In this document: piece by piece, positions 1 through 10,574 of the stretch
How positions within the stretch are numbered: position 1 is the stretch's first letter
Layout of the letters: every line of letters starts with the position of its first letter
NCBI GenBank assembly: GCA_023388385.1
Contig: JAEWGK010000259.1
Span: 1 to 15,861 of the forward strand
Direction of reading: 5' to 3'
DNA: 15,861 bases
Origin: Actinomycetes bacterium
GTDB taxonomy: Bacteria; Actinomycetota; Actinomycetes; Mycobacteriales; Mycobacteriaceae
Made by a program: the position numbers and the translations under genes
Notes under the pieces: model-generated
Seen by the model: the letters and a program-made list of their open reading frames with translations, nothing else
The model's database searches: none
What the model was told of the DNA's origin: nothing

Positions 1-3313
<3,313 letters not shown>

Positions 3314-3360
3314 GTCGGCTGGTGTCCTTCCGTGGTGGATGCCCCGCCGGGTGCGGGGCC

Positions 3361-3405
3361 GCCCGGGCCTCCCCGCCCGGGTGGCGGCGGGGGGGGAGTC
3401 CGGGC
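3361..3405 (-). other. GC-rich hairpin in the fadD32-pks13 spacer
   Basis: The 113-nt spacer between fadD32 and pks13 contains complementary arms at about 3361-3374 (gcccgggcctcccc) and 3392-3405 (ggggagtccgggc). These form roughly 12 pairs with a small internal bulge. The loop side includes a run of eight G (C in the transcript) at 3389-3396. No U-rich tract follows, so it is a poor rho-independent terminator. It may instead be a partial attenuator or RNA-stability element between the two cistrons. Only the potential pairing is seen; function is inferred. Confidence 0.35.
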
Positions 3406-3426
3406 CGTCGTGCGGTGCGGCCCTCG

Positions 3427-5289
3427 TCAGCCGCCGTACCGGCCGTCGAGGTAGGCGGCGCGGCACACCCGTCGGGCGATCTTACCGGCAGAGGAGCGTG
3501 GGATGGCCTCGGCGTCGACGATGCGGACGTCCGCCGGCTGGATGCCGTGGCCCGTGGTGACGGCCGCGCGGATGGCGTCGGCGGCGGCCGCGTCGCCGTC
3601 GCGGCTGCGGCCGAGGTCTCGCTCGGCGATGACGATGAGCTGTTCGACCGAGTCGTCGAGGCCGCGGGCGGCGGCGTCGGCGCCGTCGATGGCGAACGCG
3701 GCGACGACGCCGGGGCGCAGGTGGTCGGTGGCGGCGTCGACCGTCGCCTCGATGTCCTGGGGGTAGTGGTTGCGGCCGGCGACGATGATGAGGTCCTTGA
3801 TGCGGCCGGTGACGTGCAGCTCCCCGTCCAGGAAGACGCACAGGTCGCCGGTGGCCATCCACTCCGCGTCCACGTCGGCGCCGGCGGCGCGGGAGCCCTC
3901 CGGCAGCGCGGCGGCCAGATGGTTGCCGAAGACGCGCGCGGACTGCTCCCTGTCGGTGAGGTAGCCGTTGGGGATGTTGGGGCCGTGGACCCACAGCTCG
4001 CCGATGCGGCCGTCGGGCAGCTCCTCCCGGGTTTCCGGATCGACGATGATGAGCCGCTGGTTGCCGGCGGCCTCGCCGACGGACATGAGCGGCACCGAGC
4101 CGGCGGCGCCGGCCTCCGCGCGCTCCGGGGCGCCGGCGGCGAGGGAGTCGCGATCCACCCACGTCACGCGCGGGCGCTCCGGACGCTGCGGGGTGGTGAC
4201 CAGCAGCGTCGCCTCGGTGAGTCCGTAGGACGGGCGGATGACGCCGTCGGGCAGGCCGAACGGGGAGAAGTTCGCGATGAACTCGCGGGTGGCCTTCTCC
4301 GTCACGGGCTCGGATCCGACGACGATGCCGCGGACGCGGGACAGGTCGACGTCGTCGCCCTCCGCGGGTACGGCGTGACGGTTGGCCAGCTCGAGCGCGA
4401 AGTTCGGGACGACGGTGTAGACGTTCTCCTCGTCGCTGCGCTTCGACAGCTGGCGGACCCAGCGGTCCGGGTGCTGGATGAAGTCGCGCGGGGCCATGAG
4501 GGAAAACGGCAGTCCCAGCGCCGTGACGAACGCGCCGAGGACGATGCCCATGTTGTGGTGGAACGGCAGCCAGGTCACCAGGCGCAGCGGGGTCTCCAGC
4601 TGGGCGGCGTGGAAGATCTGGAAGACGTTGGACAGCATCGACCCGGAGGTGACGCGCACGCCCTCGGGGGTGCGGGAGGACCCTGAGGTGAACAGCAGGA
4701 ACGACTCGTCGTCCAGGCGCACGGCGTAGCGGGGATCGGCCTCGCCGGAGATCCAGTCCCCGGCGAGGGTGTCCGGCAGCGCGTCGACCACGATGACGCG
4801 GGGACGCTCCGCCTGCGGCTTCGCGCGGAACAGGGCGCGGACGGATGGCGCGGAGACGCGGTTGGTCAGCACGGTGACGGGCTCCGCCACCTCGAGGACG
4901 GCGGCCAGATGGTCGCCGTGGCCGGGCTCCGTCGGGTCGTACAGCGGCACGGAGACCTGGCCGGCGTACTGGGCGCCGAGGAAGGCGAAGAGGTACTCCG
5001 GCGAGTTGCCCATGAGTATGGCGACGCGGTCGCCCGGCTCGCCGACCTGCTGCAGGCGCGCGGCGACGGACTTGATGCGGGTGTTGACCTCCTTGCGGGT
5101 GAAGGAACGCACCTCGCCCTCGCGCGACGAGCTGAAGTCCAGGTAGTCCAGCTGATTGCCGTCGACGTTCCCGCTCAGGGCGGCGAGCTGGAACACCATC
5201 TCGGCGAGGTTGGGCACGGACATGGTGGGCGGGAAGGTGAAGGATCCGTCCTCCGCGATGAACTGGCTCATCGCCATGTGGATGTCCAT
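3427..5289 (-). CDS. fadD32: FadD32 long-chain fatty-acyl-AMP ligase
   Basis: A 620-residue acyl-AMP ligase of the ANL adenylating superfamily, close to the usual length of the family. It activates the meromycolic chain as acyl-adenylate and transfers it to the N-terminal carrier domain of Pks13. Visible motifs are the phosphate-binding loop TSGSSRTPEGV (201-211), LPFHHNMGIV (241-250), the aromatic motif PSYGLTEAT (353-361), the ATGD motif (479-482), the hinge GRIKDLIIVAGRNHYPQD (495-512), and the catalytic Lys603 in SSAGKIARR. No break or missing motif was found. ATG 5289 is preferred because AGAGGAGA ends just upstream, though the spacing of about 4 nt is short; in-frame ATGs at 5277 and 5271 are alternatives. 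The gene directly precedes pks13, as in mycobacteria and corynebacteria, which supports the pairing of the two products. Confidence 0.96.
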   Translation of the reverse strand: MDIHMAMSQFIAEDGSFTFPPTMSVPNLAEMVFQLAALSGNVDGNQLDYLDFSSSREGEVRSFTRKEVNTRIKSVAARLQQVGEPGDRVAILMGNSPEYLFAFLGAQYAGQVSVPLYDPTEPGHGDHLAAVLEVAEPVTVLTNRVSAPSVRALFRAKPQAERPRVIVVDALPDTLAGDWISGEADPRYAVRLDDESFLLFTSGSSRTPEGVRVTSGSMLSNVFQIFHAAQLETPLRLVTWLPFHHNMGIVLGAFVTALGLPFSLMAPRDFIQHPDRWVRQLSKRSDEENVYTVVPNFALELANRHAVPAEGDDVDLSRVRGIVVGSEPVTEKATREFIANFSPFGLPDGVIRPSYGLTEATLLVTTPQRPERPRVTWVDRDSLAAGAPERAEAGAAGSVPLMSVGEAAGNQRLIIVDPETREELPDGRIGELWVHGPNIPNGYLTDREQSARVFGNHLAAALPEGSRAAGADVDAEWMATGDLCVFLDGELHVTGRIKDLIIVAGRNHYPQDIEATVDAATDHLRPGVVAAFAIDGADAAARGLDDSVEQLIVIAERDLGRSRDGDAAAADAIRAAVTTGHGIQPADVRIVDAEAIPRSSAGKIARRVCRAAYLDGRYGG

Positions 5290-5409
5290 TGATCTCCTCT
5301 GCTCTCCTGGTGATGGTCGCCGCGGACCCGTCGACCCGCATCGGGGCCGGTCTCCACGACGGTACGGATGTGACCCGTGGGGCGCATGTTCACACCCACT
5401 GTCGCATAC

Positions 5410-5439
5410 ACGGTACCCGACATTCGTTTCGTTGACGAA
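5410..5439 (-). promoter_or_regulatory. Candidate fadD32 promoter with overlapping inverted repeat
   Basis: The 224-nt gap between the cutinase-like gene and fadD32 holds an AT-richer island at about 5385-5455. On the minus strand, TTCGTC (5439-5434) and TACCGT (5415-5410) are separated by 18 nt, matching the loose corynebacterial -35/-10 (TAnnnT) pattern. The 12-bp inverted repeat TTCGT-TG-ACGAA (5428-5439) overlaps the proposed -35, so it could be an operator. A start site here would give a leader of roughly 115 nt. Promoter calls in GC-rich actinobacteria are uncertain. Confidence 0.35.
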
Positions 5440-5481
5440 CCATTTGCACGGGACGTGCCGCATTCCCCGCGTGACGACGCC

Positions 5482-5519
5482 CGGGCCGCCGGCGTCAGCC
5501 CGGGCCGCCGGCGTCAGCC
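5482..5519. repeat. Tandem 2 x 19-bp repeat at the cutinase-like gene's 3' end
   Basis: Two perfect, adjacent copies of cgggccgccggcgtcagcc occupy 5482-5500 and 5501-5519. The second copy contains the stop codon of the cutinase-like gene (5514-5516, minus strand), and the first lies just beyond it. A recent slippage duplication is the simplest explanation. It does not change the protein. Confidence 0.8.
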
Positions 5520-6440
5520 CGAGCGCCCGGCGATGAGTCCGCCGGCCCACTCGACGATCCACGCCGGAGCCGTCGTGCCGGGGATGACGTTGGGGTTGGC
5601 CGCGTACATGGCGTGGACGGCGTTGCCGCCGGCGTAGGTGCCCGCGCGCGGCAGCACGGCCGTGGCGTCCGGCGGGGCGTCGCAGACGATGTCGTCCGGC
5701 GCGCAGATGTCCATGACCCGGTCGTTCAGGGAGCCGAAGCCGCCCTCGCGGCCGCCGCGCATCGTCGCGCCCGGGACGATGGGCTGCACCAGCGCCGACA
5801 TGGGCTGCAGCGCCACCTCCAGGCCGACGCCGGCGACGGGGTTGCCGATGATGACGCCCGTGCCCGGCTCCCGCCGGCCGTCGGCGATGAGCGCGACGCC
5901 CGCGACGCGGTCGGCCGGCACGGCCCCGCGATCGTGGCCAAGATCCGCCGCCAGGTCGCCGGCGATGACGGCGCCCTGGGAGAAGCCGACCAGGATGAAG
6001 TCGGTGGCCGGGCACGCCTCGTGCATGCGGCGCATCTCGCCCTCGACGACGGCGCGGCCGGCGGCCTGCGAGTCGTCGTAGGACATCTCCTGCTGTGCGT
6101 TGACGTTGCGGAACTGCGCCGGGTACGGCGCCGTCCACACCAGGGCCGCGTCCGGCCCGTGGGCCTGCTGCAGCGGACGGGTGACGTTCAGCAACAGCGA
6201 GTTCGGGTTGGCCGCCGGGTTCAGCGGGTCGTCGTCGGCGCGGGACTCCCATGTGCCGGGGATGGCGATGACCTCGGTGGCCGCACAGCCCGGCGGGTTG
6301 ACCGGCTCGGACGGAGCGGCGGACGACGGGCCCGGCGACGGCGCGGGACCCGGCCCCGGCCGGTTCAGCCACCAGTCGGCGCCGAGGACGAGGGCCGCCA
6401 CCAGGACGACGGCGGCGAGGACGACGAGGAGCTTCCGCAT
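5514..6440 (-). CDS. Cutinase-like envelope esterase/lipase (Culp6/Rv3802c type)
   Basis: A 308-residue alpha/beta hydrolase of the cutinase family, equivalent by position and motifs to M. tuberculosis Rv3802c (Culp6), an essential phospholipase/thioesterase of the envelope. Residues 1-20 form a hydrophobic signal sequence or anchor, followed by a Pro/Ser-rich linker (about 27-50). The catalytic nucleophile is Ser154 in GFSQGA (152-157). The probable acid is Asp250 within CAPDDIVC (247-254), whose Cys247/Cys254 or nearby cysteines resemble the family disulfide, and the base is His276 in AVHAMY. Cys52 and Cys143 could form the second family disulfide. ATG 6440 starts 5 nt after the stop of the upstream lipoprotein gene with no clear ribosome site of its own, so translational coupling is likely. 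The exact substrate here is unknown; a role in mycolate or envelope lipid turnover is inferred from the locus. Confidence 0.88.
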   Translation of the reverse strand: MRKLLVVLAAVVLVAALVLGADWWLNRPGPGPAPSPGPSSAAPSEPVNPPGCAATEVIAIPGTWESRADDDPLNPAANPNSLLLNVTRPLQQAHGPDAALVWTAPYPAQFRNVNAQQEMSYDDSQAAGRAVVEGEMRRMHEACPATDFILVGFSQGAVIAGDLAADLGHDRGAVPADRVAGVALIADGRREPGTGVIIGNPVAGVGLEVALQPMSALVQPIVPGATMRGGREGGFGSLNDRVMDICAPDDIVCDAPPDATAVLPRAGTYAGGNAVHAMYAANPNVIPGTTAPAWIVEWAGGLIAGRSG

Positions 6441-6445
6441 GGGGA

Positions 6446-6949
6446 TCAGCAGTACGCGGCGTCGGCGGCGTCCGCAATGGCCTTCGCGGCGTCCTGCGGC
6501 GACCGGTCCGTGCGCCCCTGCGCGACCAGCTGGCCGGCGACGGCGTCGACCAGCGCGGAGTCGACGCCGCAGTGCGCGTGGCCGGCGCCGATCAACTGGT
6601 CTTCGGTGCCGTCGACGGCGATGCCCGCGCCCTCGAGCGCGTCGAGGAAGGACTCGTCCTCCGGCGTCAGCGGCATTCGGTTGTCGGGGGCCTCGTCGGC
6701 GCGGGTGGCGCCGGGATCGCGGACCTGCGGGGACTGCGAGCCGGGCGCCGGGGTGCCGCGCGTCGCGGACGGCGCCGCGGACGGCGACGCCTCCGCGGAC
6801 CCCGGGGCGGCGGACGCCGACGACTGCTCGGACTCGATCTCGGCGGTGTCGACGGTCGATCCGCCGCACGCGGACAGGACGAGGGCGGGAACGGCCATCG
6901 CCGCCGCGAGGGCGACGCGGACCCGGTCGCCCGTGGCGTCGTCACGCAT
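6446..6949 (-). CDS. DUF732-type putative lipoprotein
   Basis: A 167-residue exported protein. The N-terminus (1-28) is a lipoprotein-like signal ending in LSAC, with Cys28 the predicted lipidated residue. A low-complexity Ser/Ala/Pro/Glu linker (about 29-95) leads to a C-terminal domain (about 96-167) with the DUF732 pattern: FLDALEGAGI, Cys127, an alanine-rich helix, and a terminal AAYC with Cys167, which probably pairs with Cys127. DUF732 proteins are small actinobacterial secreted proteins of unknown function. ATG 6949 has a strong GAGGAGGAG site about 6-7 nt upstream. It overlaps the end of the LGFP-mycolyltransferase gene by 8 nt, and its stop lies 5 nt before the cutinase-like gene, so the three genes form a tight unit. 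A partner role with the esterase or mycolyltransferase is only inference from this arrangement. Confidence 0.85.
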   Translation of the reverse strand: MRDDATGDRVRVALAAAMAVPALVLSACGGSTVDTAEIESEQSSASAAPGSAEASPSAAPSATRGTPAPGSQSPQVRDPGATRADEAPDNRMPLTPEDESFLDALEGAGIAVDGTEDQLIGAGHAHCGVDSALVDAVAGQLVAQGRTDRSPQDAAKAIADAADAAYC

Positions 6950-8912
6950 TGCGCTCCTCCTCGATCCGGCCGTTGACCTCGCGGATCCAACCGCCCTGGA
7001 ACTCCTGCTCCAGGCCGCCGGCCGGGATCCGGCGCTGGTCGCCGACCGGGTAGCCGAACGGGCCGTTCTCCCAGCCCGTGGAACCCCAGTGGTCGGCGAT
7101 GTTCCCGTTCGGCACGGAGTGCGCATCCGCACCTGGGGTCCAGTAGATGTTGCCGTGCTCGAAGCGGACCAGGCGGCCGCCGTCGCGCAGCGGCAGCTCG
7201 CCGGAGGTCGGGTAGCCCAGCCAGCCGCCCGGGCCGCCGGCAGCGCGGTAAGCCTCGCCGATGCGGCCGAACACGGCCTGCGCCGGGCCGTCGCCGGCGC
7301 GGACGATCATCCCGCCCTGGAAGTCCTGGGCGATGCCGCCCGGGACGTTGCGGCGGTCGGACGTCGGGTAGCCCAGCGGGCCGCCCTCCCAGCCGTTGGC
7401 GCCCCACGCGTTGACGACGTCGCCGAGGACGATCTGCGCGCCGATGTCGGGCGTCCAGTAGATGGAGCCGTGCTCGAAGTGGACGAAGCGGCCCTTCCCG
7501 TCCGGGGCGGCGAGCTCGCCGGTCAGCGGGTGGCCGAGCGGGGAGGACGGGCCGCCGATCTCGGCGTAACGGGCGCCGATGCGGCCCCACAGGATGTGGG
7601 CGCCGTGGTCCGGGTGCCAGTAGGCGCGGCCATTGGCGAAGTCCTGGGCGACGCCGCCGCCGTCGGTGCCGTACTCGCCCGTGATGCAGTGGCCGAGGCC
7701 CTCGACGCTGGCGACGGCCTTGGCGATGTCGCCGCCGACGGTGCACGTGATGCCGCGGTCCTCCGGCGCCAGGCGCAGGGCGTCGGCCATGTGCGGCCAC
7801 GCCTGCGTCGTCTCGAACTGCCAGTACGGCCAGGAATGGGTGCCGGAGTCGCGGAACTGGACGGTGACGGGCACGCCCTCATGGCGCGCGGTCTGCGCGA
7901 ACGTCTCCGTCGTCATGCGGCTGATGAGCTCGAGCCCCCAGCCCGCGGGGTTGGCGGGCTTCGTGGAGTCGTACCTGCTGCGCTCCGTGTCCCACTGACC
8001 GGCGTTGCCGTTGCCGGCGGAGACGTAGACGCCCATGCCCTTGAGACGGTCGAGGTGCAGCTTCGGGTCGTTGTCCTTCCAGCGCTGCGAGTCGTACGGG
8101 CCCCACATCTTCGTGGCGTCGTAGCCGCCGGCCTCCTCCATCGCCGCGCCGATGGCGGCGGGCATGCCCGGGGAGGTGGTGTCCAGGTAGCCGGAGAAGC
8201 TGGCGACGAAACGGAACAGCTCCGGGTGGTGCTGCGCGATGTTCATCGCGGCGGTGCCGCCCATGGACAGGCCGGTGATGGCGCGGTCGCCGCTCGCCCG
8301 CCAGCCCTGGCGCAGCACCGGGATCAACTCGTCGACGAGGAAGCTCTCCCACTTGTAGTGCTTCCCGTTGTCCGCCTGATCCCAGTCCGTGTAGAACGAC
8401 GACTCCCCGCCGACCGGCATGACGACCATGACGTTCTTGTCCGCGTAGAACTGGTCGATGGTCGTGGACAGGGACCAGCCGGAGGCCTCCTCGCTCGCCC
8501 GCATGCCGTCGAGGTGCCACACGGTCGGGAACGTGCGGTCGGGGGTGCGGTTCCAGTCGCGCGGCAGGAGCAGCTCGACGGCGACCGGCTTCTCCGGCAT
8601 CGCGGCGGAGTCGATGAGCAGCCGCACGTGACGCTCGGACAGCCACTGCACCTTCTGGACGGACACGCCCGGGGGCAGGCCCTGCAGATGCTGGTCCGTC
8701 TCCTTGACGGGCGCACGGCCGTCGCCCGGTTCGGGGGCCGGGCTCCACATCGACGACGCGGAGCCGGCCGGCGCGGCGGCGGCCTCCGGGACGGCCGCCA
8801 CCGGCGCGAGCAGCGCGGCGGTGACGGGGAGGGCGGCGAGCACGGCGCGGCGCACCCGGGCGCGGCCCCGTCGGGGGGTGCGGTCGGTCCGGAACTGCGG
8901 GGAGTCGCTCAT
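6942..8912 (-). CDS. cop1: Secreted mycolyltransferase with C-terminal LGFP repeats (Cop1/Csp1/PS1 type)
   Basis: A 656-residue exported trehalose mycolyltransferase of the antigen 85 family, transferring mycolate to arabinogalactan and trehalose outside the membrane. An Arg-rich signal peptide spans 1-47, with likely cleavage near AAA-AP. The esterase domain (about 65-385) has Ser216 in GLSMGG, probable Glu328 in LELIS, and His359 in THSWPYW, the antigen 85 triad order. Residues about 405-656 hold four complete LGFP-type repeats and a fifth partial one; unit starts are marked by GLGHC, LGHP, LGYP, LGYP and FGYP, with recurring YWTP and DF/EF-Q/A-G signatures. LGFP repeats are thought to anchor corynebacterial proteins to the cell-wall layer. 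ATG 8912 is chosen because AAGGAA lies about 10 nt upstream and it gives a normal signal peptide. The frame stays open further upstream to 9089 without adding recognisable sequence. Confidence 0.95.
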   Translation of the reverse strand: MSDSPQFRTDRTPRRGRARVRRAVLAALPVTAALLAPVAAVPEAAAAPAGSASSMWSPAPEPGDGRAPVKETDQHLQGLPPGVSVQKVQWLSERHVRLLIDSAAMPEKPVAVELLLPRDWNRTPDRTFPTVWHLDGMRASEEASGWSLSTTIDQFYADKNVMVVMPVGGESSFYTDWDQADNGKHYKWESFLVDELIPVLRQGWRASGDRAITGLSMGGTAAMNIAQHHPELFRFVASFSGYLDTTSPGMPAAIGAAMEEAGGYDATKMWGPYDSQRWKDNDPKLHLDRLKGMGVYVSAGNGNAGQWDTERSRYDSTKPANPAGWGLELISRMTTETFAQTARHEGVPVTVQFRDSGTHSWPYWQFETTQAWPHMADALRLAPEDRGITCTVGGDIAKAVASVEGLGHCITGEYGTDGGGVAQDFANGRAYWHPDHGAHILWGRIGARYAEIGGPSSPLGHPLTGELAAPDGKGRFVHFEHGSIYWTPDIGAQIVLGDVVNAWGANGWEGGPLGYPTSDRRNVPGGIAQDFQGGMIVRAGDGPAQAVFGRIGEAYRAAGGPGGWLGYPTSGELPLRDGGRLVRFEHGNIYWTPGADAHSVPNGNIADHWGSTGWENGPFGYPVGDQRRIPAGGLEQEFQGGWIREVNGRIEEERNA

Positions 8913-9157
8913 CGTGGGGCGTTCCTTGTCTGTGCGGTCTGCGGCGGACGTGACGACGTCGTCGGCGGCGCGCGGCTGCGCCGGCCGGTGCGGCATCCGG
9001 AGGTTCCCCTCCCCCGGCGGACCGCCCTGTCGTCTCACGGCTTCGTGTCTACCGCGGCTCCGCGCCGTGGCGGCGGAGGCGCGCGGCAAACCTAAGGCTA
9101 AACCCTAACTTTAGGGTTTCGGACGCCCTCACGAAAGCCGCGCCACGCGGGATGCGG
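8913..9157. promoter_or_regulatory. Intergenic regulatory region upstream of the LGFP-mycolyltransferase
   Basis: The 312 bp between the two mycolyltransferase genes (8913-9224) contain no convincing gene. The right part is a hairpin (listed separately). Around 9087-9120 lies a sharp AT-rich island in otherwise very GC-rich DNA, containing a palindrome (listed separately) and, on the minus strand, TAGCCT (9100-9095), which could serve as a -10 box without a clear -35. The remaining stretch to 8913 would be a long leader of about 180 nt. I see nothing else definable in it. Confidence 0.4.
9100..9119. promoter_or_regulatory. Palindrome AAACCCTAA-ct-TTAGGGTTT, candidate operator
   Basis: Two perfect 9-bp arms (9100-9108 and 9111-9119) flank a 2-bp centre, in an AT-rich island between the two mycolyltransferase genes. 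A perfect 18-of-20 match to dyad symmetry in DNA of this GC content is unlikely by chance and suggests a dimeric regulator site acting on the LGFP-mycolyltransferase operon, about 190 bp upstream of its start. The adjacent cctaaggctaa (9091-9101) adds a further related half-site. No known regulator is assigned. Confidence 0.45.
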
Positions 9158-9204
9158 CGACGACGGCCGGGGCCGCGCGGGATGCGCGGCACCGGCCGTC
9201 GTCG
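9158..9204 (-). terminator. Strong two-part hairpin after the stand-alone mycolyltransferase
   Basis: Perfect 13-bp arms cgacgacggccgg (9158-9170) and ccggccgtcgtcg (9192-9204) enclose a second stem of ccgcgc (9173-9178) with gcgcgg (9184-9189). The structure begins 20 nt beyond the stop codon of the minus-strand gene ending at 9225. There is no U-tract, as is common for actinobacterial terminator hairpins, so termination or 3'-end protection is inferred from position and strength. Confidence 0.65.
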
Positions 9205-9224
9205 TCAGGCGGCGCGGAGGGGCC

Positions 9225-10253
9225 CTACCAGGCGTTCTGGTGGTTGAGGATGCGCGGCTTCACCCAGCCGAGGTCCCGCTCCCACAGATCCCACGAGTGG
9301 ATGCCGTCCGGGGAGTACTGCACGTCGAACTGCAGGCCCTGGGCGCGGGCCGCGGCCTCGAACTCGATGGTCGACGCGCGGGACAGGGCCTCCAGGGCGA
9401 TGCCGCCGACGTCGTTCGGCAGGCGCTCGTACAGCGCCTTCGGGTCGGACCAGTAGGACGGGACGCCGTTGGCGGACAGGATCTGGATATCCAGGCCCTT
9501 CATCTTGTCGATGTTGAGGAACGGGTCGTTGCGGCGCCAGGCATCGGACAGCGGGGCGCCCCACATGTCGAAGGCGTTGTAGCCGCCGGCGTCGGCCAGC
9601 GCGATGCCGATGGCCGCATGCATGCCCGGGGCGGTGGTGTGCAGGTAGCCGGACATGGCGATGACCTGGTTGAACATGTCGCGGTGGTTGTAGGCCAGCG
9701 ACATCGCGGACGAGGCGCCCATGGACAGGCCCGCGACGGAGTTGTTGTCGCGGCGGATGCCGAACTCGTTCTGCAGGTAGACCGGCAGCTCCTGCGTGAG
9801 GAAGGTCTCCCACTGGTAGTTGAACTGGCCGCGGTCCGCCGCAAAGGACGGGCGCTTCCAGTCCGTCCAGAAGGAGCCCTCGCCGCCGCCCGGCATGACC
9901 AGGTTCAGGTTGGAGTTCTCGAAGATGCGCGGGGCGTGGCCCTGCCAGACCCAGTCGGAGTGGTTCCGCGGGTTGCGCAGGCCGTCGAGCATGTACAGCG
10001 CGGCGTTGCCGCCGTCGCGAGAGGGCACGACCTGCACGGGCACGTGCGTGTTCATCGCCGGGGACCAGACCATGCAGTGCTGGACCCAGTAGTTGTACGG
10101 ATCCCAGGTGCAGCCGGCACGCAGGTGGGCGCGGTTCGGGCTGGCCTCGGCCCGATCGGCGGCGACGACGGCGATGCCGAAGATCATGGCGACGGCCGCA
10201 ATGGCGGCGACGAGCTTCGTCTGCCAGCGGCGGGCGATCGCGCTGATGGTCAT
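9225..10253 (-). CDS. Secreted mycolyltransferase, antigen 85 family
   Basis: A 342-residue exported trehalose mycolyltransferase with no LGFP repeats, equivalent by position to M. tuberculosis fbpA (Rv3804c) and C. glutamicum cmt2. The signal peptide covers 1-37, with basic ARRWQTK, a hydrophobic core, and cleavage predicted after AEA. The mature enzyme has paired Cys48 and Cys60 near its start, Ser177 in GLSMGA (175-180), probable Glu288 in ALEALSR, and His319 in GIHSW, the antigen 85 triad. ATG 10253 is preferred because GAGGAGA lies 4-5 nt upstream; an in-frame GTG at 10265 is part of that ribosome site. The gene has its own upstream promoter region and a strong hairpin after it, so it may be a single-gene transcript. 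Donor and acceptor preference relative to the neighbouring LGFP enzyme cannot be read from the sequence. Confidence 0.95.
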   Translation of the reverse strand: MTISAIARRWQTKLVAAIAAVAMIFGIAVVAADRAEASPNRAHLRAGCTWDPYNYWVQHCMVWSPAMNTHVPVQVVPSRDGGNAALYMLDGLRNPRNHSDWVWQGHAPRIFENSNLNLVMPGGGEGSFWTDWKRPSFAADRGQFNYQWETFLTQELPVYLQNEFGIRRDNNSVAGLSMGASSAMSLAYNHRDMFNQVIAMSGYLHTTAPGMHAAIGIALADAGGYNAFDMWGAPLSDAWRRNDPFLNIDKMKGLDIQILSANGVPSYWSDPKALYERLPNDVGGIALEALSRASTIEFEAAARAQGLQFDVQYSPDGIHSWDLWERDLGWVKPRILNHQNAW

Positions 10254-10342
10254 GGTTCTCCTCACGCTTCAGATGGGCTGGCACCCGGGCACGGGGCGCT
10301 TGTGGGCTGTGCTGCCCGGATTCATCGAGGGCTCGGAGGGCA

Positions 10343-10372
10343 ACGTTACAGTTCCATCACGGACTGTTCCAA
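10343..10372 (-). promoter_or_regulatory. Candidate promoter of the stand-alone mycolyltransferase
   Basis: On the minus strand TTGGAA (10372-10367) and TAACGT (10348-10343) are spaced by 18 nt, a good fit to a housekeeping actinobacterial promoter, within a local AT-rich island. The implied leader is about 80-85 nt. The element carries a direct repeat, GTTCCA at 10351-10356 and 10366-10371 on the plus strand with a 15-bp period, which could be a regulator site overlapping the -35 and spacer. Function is inferred. Confidence 0.5.
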
Positions 10373-10574
10373 CTTGTTTCCCCGGCGGAACCGGGGCCGC
10401 CGCGGAACGGACGCCCCGGGCCGCGGCGGGCCGGGCGAGCCCGCCGCCGGGCGCCGGGAGACACCCCGGGCCGTGACCTGGTCTTTTCCGGCGGCGGGCA
10501 CCGGCCGATCCCGGCCGAAACGGTCGCCGTCCTGCGCAGGGCGCGCCGCCCCGGGGTCTCCCCCGGACACGGAA

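Noticed and set aside
5290..6477. N-terminal extension of fadD32 through the intergenic region and opposite frame of the cutinase gene
   Set aside because: The frame is open but reads Arg/Pro-rich sequence in a different frame of the cutinase gene. The FadD32 family N-terminus and a ribosome site fit ATG 5289.
5613..9095. 1160-codon plus-strand open frame spanning the cutinase, DUF732 and mycolyltransferase genes
   Set aside because: It crosses three genuine minus-strand genes and has biased low-complexity composition, so it is a shadow frame.
9087..9120. DtxR-type iron box upstream of the LGFP-mycolyltransferase
   Set aside because: CCTAA-like half-sites are present, but the best alignment to the 19-bp DtxR consensus matches only about half the positions.
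10346..10570. 74-codon minus-strand frame in the ubiA-mycolyltransferase gap, considered as a small gene or aftB remnant
   Set aside because: It is Arg/Pro/Gly-rich, has no hydrophobic segments (AftB is a multi-pass membrane protein), and it overlaps the promoter-like element.
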